From Suillus spraguei (Eukaryota > Basidiomycota > Agaricomycetes > Boletales > Suillaceae): a stretch of DNA of 64,000 nucleotides. The stretch covers positions 1-64,000 of the forward strand of contig JABCPU010000323.1 of assembly GCA_016800925.1 (NCBI GenBank), written 5' to 3'. Position 1 is the stretch's first letter, and each line of letters opens with the position of its first letter. The notes under the pieces were generated by a model. It was not told where the DNA came from and did no database searches. It saw only the letters and a program-made list of their open reading frames with translations. Positions 55,318 through 64,000 of the stretch are shown here, piece after piece. The position numbers and the translations under genes were made by a program.

Positions 55318-56334
55318 TTACATATGGGGTTGATCATCACACTTTTCAATGAGGGTATCTAATACAAGCAGCAATTCAGAGCTCATCTGTTTGGCCCTTT
55401 GCAACCTCTGGAGGTCCATATCAGCTCTTCTGAGTTTGTCGGATGTGTCAGCCCAAGCCACTCGGAATGGTCGGTCAGCCTCGAGGAGTTGATGTATGGT
55501 AAGCTCCGGAAGATTGCCATGACACTGTTGGTAATGGCCCAGGCAATCCAGAATTGATTCAACTTAAAGAAAATTAGCAGAAAGATACATGATGAACAAT
55601 TAAATACTCACATTCTGTTTGATCATATGACCCTAGGGGCATGAACTCCCTAAGCATGGCACGCAGTTCTTCATTGCTGAGTTCCGGTATGGGGGACTGA
55701 CATTTAGGAGGTGTTGCATGTGCTTGGGACATCACATCAACAATAAAAATGAGATGGTATGGATGAACTCACCTGGAATTGCTATTCCTGGGATAGCCGG
55801 AGCATCAATCTCAACATCAGAACATTCCGGTGCTTCATCACAATCAATAACATCATCGTCAGGCCCTAGGTACAAGTCCAGATCGTTGAACAAAGGCAGT
55901 TCCTTAGACTGAGCCAGGTATAAGTGATCTAGATGGATTGAATGAACATCCAAAGTTGGATTATCTAAATGTGAATGGAGAAACCTACCAGGAATTGCAT
56001 CCAAGACATCTGGACCACCTGATGACCCAGAATCATAGTCAATCTCATCATCCAGCCCAAGGTATACATCATCACATGCATCTAATAAATGTCCGGTCAA
56101 TTGGAAGATTTACTGAAAGCAACACATACCTGATGAAATCCGGGACTCAGTCTCATCATCTGGCCCAAGGTATACATCATCCAGTGCATCTGGTCCATCT
56201 CTGGTCAATTGAGAGCTGTACTGAAAACAAAACATACCTAATGAAATCCGGGACTCCATTGAGTCATCCACATCCATTGAGTTGTATTCAGTGACCGGAG
56301 GTTCATAAAATCTGACTGCTGGTTGAGATCTCAT
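55318..56334 (-). CDS. gene R: acidic hypothetical protein with duplicated exons
   Basis: The start is at 56334 (MRSQPAVRFYEPPVTEYNSM) and the stop TAA at 55320-55318. At least three similar exons encode DDVYLGPDDE-type acidic repeats (near 56190, 56060 and 55870: DDVYLGPDDE, DDVYLGLDDE, DLYLGPDDD). They are separated by short introns with GTATGTTTTG/GTATGTGTTG donors, which implies tandem exon duplication. The last exons are helical (SILDCLGHYQQCHGNLPELT, ADTSDKLRRADMDLQRLQRA). Exact splice sites are uncertain. No known domain. It lies inside the inverted segment, between genes P and Q. Confidence 0.5.
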
Positions 56335-56553
56335 GATGTCTGATCAACTGATCAAACTGATTGATAACTGATAACTTCGAAGTTCAACACATGGCTGGCA
56401 ATGGCCGAAAGTTGAACCATGACCAAACAAAGACAAACAATCAATGCTTATCAAGATTGTCCTTCAATTGTCTTGTTTCTTTTGAAACTTCATCCTAGTG
56501 ATAACAGATTTCAAACTTATCTCAAGCTTTTCACATCTTTCAAGTCAATCTAA

Positions 56554-58242
56554 ATGTCTACTCCAGTTCAAACCTCTTTGGCCGGTCTCAAGGCAACCAC
56601 TGCTCAGATTGTGGGCATCATCTCCGGGGCTCAGCTCATGCCTGCCGGCACTGGCCAAGCCCACCTTGCTCTGACAGCACAAGTCACTAATCTTGTGGTA
56701 AGTACCATTCATGTGTTAATTTTACTTTTGGTTTTTCTAAGATCTGGGTAGGCTGAGATAGTCCGGGAGCATGAGAAAGGGCCTTACATGCCTGGCATCA
56801 TTGCATCCTGCTCCAAGGAGTTGATGAGAGTTAGGTCCATGACTCCCCGGGTGTGGCCCAACTGGCACAGCATCGGCCATGACGACCCCCGGGTGTTGAA
56901 ACACTCCTGGCGCAGCAAGATTCGCGCCTGGGAGGCGTTAGGTGACCATTCAGGTGATCTCCCTGTCATGCCTAACCCTTCCATTGGCCCAATCACTGTG
57001 GACCTTCCCTCCCCACCCGTCATCACTGGCAATGTCGCTGGTTCTTCCACCCACACCACCTCCAAGCTCTGGGACAAAGGAAAAGGTAAGGCGGTTGTTG
57101 CTGACCTAGAGCTGGAAGTGGAAGGGAGCAGGAAGAGGAAGTCCCCCATGATGTCTGGACACTCTTCCTCACCTCCGAAGTCAGCGAAGAAGGGTCGCAA
57201 GCGGGTCAAGGCAACTCGCAATGTGAAGCCTAAGGTGTTCGTGGAGTCGGAAGATGAGGAAGACACAATTGTTCAGGTATGTCATCCAGCTCATTGTTTT
57301 CATTCTCTCAATTGTCTGTAGCCTATTTCGAGTGGAGTGCCGGTGCTCAACGTGCCCCGGCCTTCCACAATTGTTGTAGGGACGCCCCATTCCCCTCATT
57401 CACCCCATTCCCTGAAGAAGCAATTGTTTGGTCCTGCTTCGGTAAGTAATATTTTATCATCCAGCACTTGGAGAAATGCTTATATATCATCAGCTCATTG
57501 CTGGCAGTCCACCCAAGGTGATGGTAAGTCATCATTCTTTGTCCGGACCTCCCGCCTATGCTTACCTAATGTCAGGCCACCTCCGGCAGTCGTATGGAGG
57601 TGGTTGAGACCCCCCAGGCGATGTCCAGCACTCCAGCTGAGGAACCTGCAGTCATGGATACTGGTGATATTCTCATTCCTGGCCCAGTGAGTACTCTAAT
57701 GAATTCCAATGAGTCCATCAACTAATGGAACCCACAGAACAACCCCTGCCATTATTGCACCCAGGAGAAGTGGCCCTGCACCACTCAGTTGGACAGGAGG
57801 ACCCATGCCCTGTGTTTGTCATGTGTCCGCTGCGCCACCAAGAAGATCAAATGTGTCCCAGCATCCATGGGATCCCTGCCCAAACACATTCGAGGGAAGT
57901 CTACCACCCGGCAGACTCGCTCCAGGACACCTTCCAGAGCTCCCTCCAATGCGCCAGCTGCCTCGCAGTCCAAAGCCAGAACTCGAAGTCAATCTTGTGG
58001 CCCCTCTGGCACTCCGGCTGTCCCTGCTGTGACCACACCCAAGGCACAGTCCTGTGGGTGCAGCAAGACAATCACTGCTGCCAAGACACCTGCACCTGCA
58101 CCAGCTAGTGAGTCACCCCAATTTTCTATGACCATCTGACCTTATCTTTCACTTAGCTATTCCATCTTCAAGCACCGCAGTTCCTCGTCCAGCACTCGAT
58201 GTGCCCATTCCGGATCTCCATTCCATGGCAATTGCGATTCGG
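56554..58242 (+). pseudogene. 5' part of split gene Q, cysteine-cluster hypothetical
   Basis: The start is at 56554 (MSTPVQTSLAGLKATTAQIV), and exon 1 ends at GTAAGT (about 56697). Later exons carry WPNWHSIGHDDPRVLKHSWR, the basic KSAKKGRKRVKATRNVKPKV and a short acidic EDEEDT. A cysteine-rich block at about 57740-57860 (CHYCTQEKWPCTTQ and CLSCVRCATKKIKC) resembles a metal-binding cluster. A Ser/Pro/Thr-rich region ends at DLHSMAIAIR (58242), where the family D LTR begins. The C-terminus is at 53237-52784. Introns are of the usual 50-60 nt. Function unknown; the basic and cysteine-rich parts suggest DNA or RNA contact. Confidence 0.65.
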
Positions 58243-59202
58243 TGTAATGAACATATTGGTGCTGGGCTTAAAACCCCATATTTTGACACTCGTCTCACGT
58301 CTACAGGAGTTACCACTAGTCCATGGCCTTCTTACCCCTCTAGCAGTAACCGGCAGCATTCCACGCTTACCGCACACCGTACCGACTGCCGCACCACGTT
58401 CCACGAACTGATGTCCTTCCATGTCCTTGCCGCATCCGCATAGCTCCATTTGGTGCGTAGTTTGTTTCCTGTTCGTTATCACTGATTCCACGGCAAGCAT
58501 TATTACATGTTGCCTCGTGCTGCAGCACCTCGCGCTATGTTTACTTACGGCGGTTACTACACTCCAGCGCTACTGATCTCACCTAGAGTATTCCGAGTAC
58601 ATATGAATTAGGATATAAGCACCGCGTACCCCACATGATAGAGCTACCTGATTTTACACCATCGCACATACTATAGGTTAGGATTATTGTCTAGCTCTGG
58701 ATCAACCCAGTAGTGGACATAGTCTTTAAAGTTCCCTTATTGCTCGTTAAATACATCACGCTCGTTCTCCGTTACCGCCGGCATACCGCTGGACTTTTGA
58801 TTGTTACTTTTGACTGAACTTCTCATGCTCCGCTACTTTACTGCTGAAAGTACCGCGGACTTCTTTACTGTTTCTTTGCACCGCTCGCAACCCTACCACT
58901 ACCGCTGAGACCACCGCTCGACATCGCTCGCTAGACGCAACTGTTACTGATCTTATCTCAATGACGGTAGCACCGCAACACACAACGCTAGTTCCGGTGG
59001 TATCATCGCTGACCACAGCAACTTACTGCTGACTCAGATGCTTGTTTCGCAAATAAGTTAGACTCGAACTTGACCATACTAAATAGGCATCCCCCTTTAG
59101 GGTCAAACGCTCTTGTTCTTACAAGTGAAGCAGACTAGATGGAGCGCAAGACTAACATACTAGTTTAGGCAGTGGTTAATCTACAGCCCAAGCTAGGTTG
59201 TA
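58243..59202 (+). repeat. LTR, family D, lacking its last 8 bases
   Basis: It starts TGTAATGAACATATTGGTGC and runs to CTAGGTTGTA, where Tc1 copy C begins. The missing TCTTTACA end is at 53247-53238 in inverted orientation. The outer flanks TTCGG (58238-58242) and, from the other side, TTGGG agree at 4 of 5 bases. Confidence 0.85.
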
Positions 59203-60819
59203 CAGTGGCTCAAAAAACTGTCCGCATGTTTTGGCATTTTTCACTATCTATAATATTGTGTGAGAACAAACAAATGCCTCAAAAACATGCTTATACCACA
59301 TTGTAGTATGGCTTCAGGGCTTTCATTTGAGCCCTACACCGTGGGAATCGGTGGAGATATGGTGGAGATACAAGGCTCACAAAATGGTGACTCATGCGGA
59401 CAGTTTTTTGACTCAAGTATTTTACAGTAATAACCAGGTATTCTAGTATTTTGTATGACCTCCCTTGGCTTTAATTACTGCCTCTATCCTTCTAGGCATA
59501 CTCTCAATTAATTTCTGGCAATCCTCAGCTGTGATCTTCCCCCATTCCACTGCTACTCTCTCCCAAAGCTCCCATACTCCTTTAGGGGGGTTTTCATAGG
59601 CTTGAAGCTTTTTCTTGAGTGTTCCCCAGAGATGTTCAATGACATTGACATCAGGAGACTGTGCTGGCCAGTCAAGAACATTGATGTTATGTTCTTCAAA
59701 CCATTCCCTAGCTCTTCTGGATGTGTGCTTGGGATCATTATCCTGTTGGAAAATGATATCTTCTTCATCAATCCCTGATTCTGCCAAGCTAGGCAGCAAG
59801 TGGTCATTTAAAATGTCCACATACTGCTCAGCATTCATCTTCCCCTCAACCTCAGCAAGCATTCCCACACCATTCCATCCCATACAGCCCCATACCATTA
59901 AAGAACCTCCTCCAAACTTGACAGTCCCATTAACCTCTCTGTCTGTTAGGCCATCTCCCTTCTTTTTCCATACATACACCTTCCCATCTGACCCAATCCT
60001 ATTGATTTTGGTCTCATCTGACCATATAACACGCTTCCAGTCCTCTACAGTCCAGTGTTGATGAGCTAAGGCAAAGGCTAGTCTTCTCTGCCTATGTTTG
60101 ATGGAGAGAAGAGGCTTTTTCTTCTTTGTTACTGCCTTGAGATGAGCTGCCTTGAGAACATTCCTCACAGTTTGTGAAGAGACAGGGGTAGTGATGGTGG
60201 AATTGATATAATGGGTGGCTTGGACAGCATTATCAGCCTTTCCTGTAGTGATATGTTGGATAATAGCCCTTTTGTCAGTAGAGGTAAGCTTGGATGGACA
60301 TCCTCCACAAGAGTTTTCCTTGTCTGGGTGGCTTTCTTTGATGAACTTGGCCACAGTGGACTTGCATACTCCAGTTCTAGAGGAAATTTGGCGAGCAGAG
60401 AGGCCAGCATAAGACAGAGAGAGGATATTATCTCTTTGAGCAGAGGAGATGGCTTTCATGGTGATTATGACTATGATACATGAGATATTCTGGTTTATAT
60501 AGTTAGATATAGTCATAAAATAACATAATGACACCACTTTATAATTTATATAATAGTGGCATGATTTTTATGGTGTCATAAATAATGATTTATATAGTTT
60601 TAATATACACTCAAAAAACTGTCCACATGAGTCATCATTTTATAAGCCTTATATCTCCACCATATCTCCGCAGATTCCCACGGTGTAGGGCTCAAATAAA
60701 AGCCCTGAAGCCATACTACAATGTGGTATAAGTATGTCCTTGAGGAATTTGTTCATTCTCACACAATATCATAGATAGTGAAAAATGTCAAAACATGCGG
60801 ACAGTTTTTTGAGCCACTG
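59203..60819 (-). mobile_element. Tc1-type DNA transposon, copy C, at an inversion breakpoint
   Basis: 1617 bp with the same TIRs as copies A and B and TA on each side (59201-59202, 60820-60821). Its left flank is family D LTR and its right flank is family B LTR, neither continuing across. This differs from copies A and B, whose flanks rejoin. Confidence 0.95.
59443..60459 (-). CDS. Tc1/mariner transposase, DD34E, full length (copy C)
   Basis: 338 residues with D148, D240 and E275 present and no frameshift. It differs from copy B by R54C in the GGRPSKL motif (CGT to TGT, at a CpG), which sits in the DNA-binding region and could weaken TIR binding. The start follows the same reasoning as for copy B. 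Confidence 0.93.
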   Translation of the reverse strand: MKAISSAQRDNILSLSYAGLSARQISSRTGVCKSTVAKFIKESHPDKENSCGGCPSKLTSTDKRAIIQHITTGKADNAVQATHYINSTITTPVSSQTVRNVLKAAHLKAVTKKKKPLLSIKHRQRRLAFALAHQHWTVEDWKRVIWSDETKINRIGSDGKVYVWKKKGDGLTDREVNGTVKFGGGSLMVWGCMGWNGVGMLAEVEGKMNAEQYVDILNDHLLPSLAESGIDEEDIIFQQDNDPKHTSRRAREWFEEHNINVLDWPAQSPDVNVIEHLWGTLKKKLQAYENPPKGVWELWERVAVEWGKITAEDCQKLIESMPRRIEAVIKAKGGHTKY

Positions 60820-61392
60820 TATTTCCGTCATGTGTCACTGATCCGTTTCCTGTGTTCATTTCCGATTCATGCTTACTGATCTGCTGTGCATTAACTAATA
60901 GACTTCCGTTACACCTCGTACATAGCCCTCAGTCCCGGACTTGTTGATTATCTGTCTTAGATACTTACAGTATATAAACCACTTGTAGATCTCCGTAGAA
61001 CCTTAGTTCAAATATCATCTTAGATTCTACTCATTCTGTTTCCTCCGGACTTAAGTCACTTTCCGCTCTAAGTCACCTTCTGAGACTTAGGATTGATTCC
61101 TATAGTCTATATCTCCGACTCTATCTTCGGATAGTCTACCTCCGTTAGTTTCTAATTAGGAACTCGTTCTGAAGCTAGCCTTAATCTTTGTTCTATTCTT
61201 ACGTTCCGAATAACCTTCGGACGTATCATATCCGATACCTTCGGACGCCCAGATCCGTCACGCAACTCCTTCTGGGTCTTCGGATGAATAACTCCTCCCT
61301 GAAATAAGGGGCATTACTTGAGAAAGGGGCACAGTGCACGAACTGAGGCCAAAGCCCTTTGGATCTCTCTACCCTTGAGTATGGTCTTAACA
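60820..61392 (+). repeat. 3' half of a split family B LTR
   Basis: It continues from the internal TA (TATTTCCGTC) to TATGGTCTTAACA. It is followed by ACATC (61393-61397), matching the inverted flank at 53448-53452. It contains TATATAAACC and TTAGTTCAAATATC. Confidence 0.88.
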
Positions 61393-61397
61393 ACATC

Positions 61398-61689
61398 TGA
61401 GAGTTGATGGAAGAATAAGATGTTAAAATTGGAGTTTTTCAACACAACAAAGATGCATCACCTGCTTCCTCTTTTTCCACTGTCCTTGGTCGACTTTAGG
61501 AGCAAACAACCTGGCTGCCCTGGCAATTGCAGTGAAAACCCCTCACTTCTCACCCCTTTTGGCCACGGTCCACTCAGGAAGGTGATTCTTCAACTCCGAA
61601 ATTTCATTTTCCATGAGCTTCTGTGTCTGTTGTTGACATGCCCTATTTCTGCTGGAAGTCAAGTGAGTGGAATGACCCGTCCTTGCCAT
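61398..61689 (-). pseudogene. first exon of split gene P
   Basis: The start is at 61689 (MARTGHSTHLTSSRNRACQQ). ISELKNHLPEWTVAKRGEK, an in-frame TGA and then FAPKVDQGQWKKRKQ follow, with a GT donor near 61460. The intron ends CTCTCAG next to the LTR target site, so the next exon is the one beginning at 53449. It is divergent from the KDZ gene at 62027, with about 340 bp between the two starts as a shared promoter region. Confidence 0.65.
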
Positions 61690-62026
61690 GGTGAATCAAA
61701 TTGGAGAATGGGCTGAGGATAAGCAAGGTGGAAGTATGAATGAATTGTCAGAAGTTGAACTTTGACAAAAGCCTAACAGTAGCTTAATTGAGCTATATTG
61801 GTCCCGAAGCCATAAATGGACATAAATTTGTAATGAGTCGGCAGGACTGTATGACACCACAATGTAATAAAAATTCATTCCACCTGAGCAGATGCTTTGC
61901 TTGCAACATTAGCATTAGAAAATAAGATGAAGATAGGTAGATGCACCCCATTGCAAAAATCCCATAGGGTAGAAGCAAGGGGCAGCAAAGGTAGAAAGAT
62001 TTGGGTCAAGGTCCCACTTGCAAGCA
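61690..62026. promoter_or_regulatory. divergent intergenic region between gene P and KDZ lineage 2
   Basis: 337 bp between oppositely oriented starts. No TATA box stands out. Promoter function is inferred from gene orientation only. Confidence 0.35.
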
Positions 62027-64000
62027 TGAGACGACGAGCCTACAGGTCCATGCCTCACTCTCCCCCAGAATCACCAACACTTCAGCCTGTTCAGGCACCA
62101 CCTCCTTGGGATGACTTTCCTGACAATACTTGCGAGCAAGACCAAGGCTCATTTGAGCCATTGCAACTCCCAAAAACCATGGCAAGTTCATGTTAAATGT
62201 TGGAGTGTCATTCAAACTATAGCTAAATATAAAAAATGCAGAGTCAAAATGACTACCTCAGGCAATGGCTGCCAAGGCAGGAATCATATCTGCATCATCT
62301 GCAACCAGGATGGGGTCTACAAATGTCAAGATTGTCTTGGTGAGCCTCTCTATTGCATGGGCTGTTGCAGAAGTCAACATCATTGCAATCCTTTCCACTG
62401 GATCAGTCAATGGAATGGTCAATTCTTCGAGCGGAGTTGTCTTGCTCATGTGGGACTCACCATACACCTCAGGCATGATAGCAAGCAATGTCCGGTGCTC
62501 ACAGATAGGTGGGATTTGTTCGAAGGAGATGAACCTGAAGACCAGCTTGAGCCCAAAGATCTTCCGTCTGTGTCGGGACCTGATTTCCAGCCGGAGGAAA
62601 ACACCATGGTCATTGTTGACAAGTCCAGAGTTCACCGCCTTGAGGTTCGATGCTGTGATTGTCCAAATGTCATGAATCCAGACATTCAAATGTTTCGGCA
62701 TGGATTTTTCCCTGCATCATTTAACAGGCTGAAGACCACGTTTACCTTCAGAGTGCTGGATGATTTTCTATTGGACAACCTTGAATGCAGCACCTCCGTG
62801 ATGAACTATTACAGTAAGCTCTGGCGAATGACCTCGAGCATGTTTCCACACCTTGTTCCGGTAATGCTATTTGTGCTTCATCTAAAGGACATTATGTTGA
62901 CACAGGCCGTGGCAAGGATCGATACAGAGAGCTCATGAGAGTCACTCGACAGTGGAGGCAGTTGAAGACCATGAAATGGCATGGCTATGGCCATCGTTCT
63001 GACATCCCGAATGCAAAAGATCTTGCATTATTTTGCCCGGCATGTCCTCAGCCTGGGATTAATGTATCTTTGTCAGGGGATGAATCACTTGATGAGTGAG
63101 TCCTGATCAATACCAAAGTGAACTCGGCGATGATAAGAACTCCAAGCTGGAAATACACCTGGTCAGTTGTGATGGACAGAAATTTCAAAGCTGAACACCT
63201 GCAACTCATTAATCCCCTCGATGAAGTTTGGCTTTCAGATGGGCTTGGATTCATGGTCGGAAAGGACAGGTATAAAATGCATCTTGCGGAGGCTGCTGAC
63301 ATGGTGGAAAAATCAAGCTGCAACAATCACTGGGCGGTCAATCAAGCAAATGTGGTGCGGCATAAGCTCGAGTCCACAGGAATCGGGGGAGTTGCCTGTG
63401 CCTGGCATGAGTGCTTTGTCCCTCACTCAATGGTTGATTTTCAGAAAGGGGAAAGGCAAGCCAAACATGCCATTCGACATTCACTAGTTGACCATGCATC
63501 ATTTGCAGACAAATGAACATGGACTATACCCTTTGTGAGGCTGCCCAGCACAATATGGAAGGCATCACCAGGGCTGTCACCTTCTATGACATCAACTGTC
63601 AATACAACAATCACTTTCGTGTTCAGGTGGATCGAAGCCAATACCTTGACATGGTACCGGAACTGACCATCATTCCTGGAATCGGGTTGTGGCATGTGCA
63701 TGGACATCAGGACAGTTGCTATGTCCAATATGCTTCGAATTTTATTGAAGGCATTGGCCGGATTGATGGAGAGATCATGGAGACCCTATGGGCGCGTCTC
63801 AGCCTGATTTCCCCTGCCGCTCGGGGAATGTCATCCCCGCACTGAAAGGAATGTCTTGATTATCAGATGAATGATTCCAATTTCTGCAAGATGATCTGCA
63901 TGAAAAGGACTCTTTGCCGGAAATACAAGCTGGCAAAGAATGGCATCGCCGAAAGTGACAAGGCTTTCGACAGACTAGATGAAGCTGCATCCAGCAATTT
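62027..64000 (+). pseudogene. KDZ transposase, lineage 2, cut by the window edge
   Basis: The N-terminus is MRRRAYRSMPHSPPESPTLQ (62027). A CxC2 cluster follows a frame break: CIICNQDGVYKCQDCLGEPL, YCMGCCRSQHH and VGLTIHLRHDSKQCP (about 62300-62490). Then come DDFLLDNLECSTSVMNYYSK and, after an intron (62859 to about 62914), DRYRELMRVTRQWRQLK. A second intron (about 63096-63150) precedes WKYTWSVVMDRNFKAEHL, which holds the first catalytic Asp. NNHWAVNQANVV and HSMVDFQKGER follow. A GC-AG intron (63456-63508) precedes MNMDYTLCE, YDINCQYNNHF (second Asp) and GIGLWHVHGHQDSC, then DGEIMETLWARL (Glu). A frame break near 62290 and TGA at 63843-63845, where Arg is usual, inactivate it. Confidence 0.87.
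63456..63508 (+). other. GC-AG intron in KDZ lineage 2
   Basis: The exon ends GGGGAAAG, the intron starts GCAAGCC and ends TTTGCAG, and the next exon starts ACAAATGAAC. Splicing gives KGERQMNMDY, the continuous family sequence. The donor context AG/GCAAG is the usual one for GC introns. Confidence 0.7.

Overview
The window looks like an accessory, transposon-dense region from a filamentous basidiomycete, most likely an Agaricomycete. The case rests on short GT-AG (and some GC-AG) introns of about 45-70 nt, two KDZ (Kyakuja-Dileera-Zisupton) transposase genes with CxC2-type cysteine clusters, a Plavaka (CACTA-like) transposase, a FunK1-type fungal kinase, and chromovirus-like Ty3/gypsy elements. 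No bacterial, organellar, rRNA or tRNA features were recognised. Only two host genes look intact: tandem paralogues of nicotinate phosphoribosyltransferase (NAD+ salvage) at 6869-8696 and 10927-12771, both on the minus strand. Each can be read through ten exons to about 440 residues.

Layout. 1-4502: degenerate Ty3/gypsy element (minus) with its 5' LTR. 4503-5592: fragment of another LTR. 6185-6583: MITE-like inverted-repeat element. 6.9-12.8 kb: the two NAPRTase genes with a WD40 pseudogene between them. 13.7-19.0 kb: KDZ transposase pseudogene split by two solo LTRs. 19.0-22.7 kb: LTR fragment and a gypsy gag pseudogene with its 5' LTR. 22.7-24.1 kb: unrecognised gene. 24.3-30.0 kb: FunK1-like kinase pseudogene hit by a solo LTR, a Tc1 element and a third LTR. 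30.2-34.7 kb: Plavaka pseudogene with a Tc1 element near its 3' end. 36.2-37.5 kb: LINE fragment with a solo LTR. 37.9-42.1 kb: second gypsy copy. 43-44 kb: Ty1/copia-like gag-protease fragment. 44.1-50.1 kb: nested LTRs and a plus-strand gypsy element. 50.1-52.75 kb: G-rich repeats, then a TIR-bracketed minisatellite. 52.8-61.7 kb: two multi-exon genes and a third between them, scrambled by an inversion. 59.2-60.8 kb: third Tc1 copy. 62.0-64.0 kb: second KDZ transposase of a different lineage, cut by the window edge.

Three Tc1-type elements (DD34E, about 1616 bp, TA target duplications) are nearly identical and two retain full-length transposase frames, so this family moved recently. The main result is that 53.25-59.20 kb is an inversion whose breakpoints lie exactly at TA dinucleotides. 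One breakpoint carries a Tc1 copy. The other carries TATGTA, the form of a Tc1 excision scar. The inversion separates both halves of two LTR insertions, together with their target duplications, and both halves of two host-like genes. A second result is that two unrelated LTR families appear to use self-priming: the putative RNA 5' end, 34 nt downstream of the TATA box in each, is complementary to the primer-binding site next to the LTR. Many inactivating changes are C to T (or G to A) at probable CpG sites.
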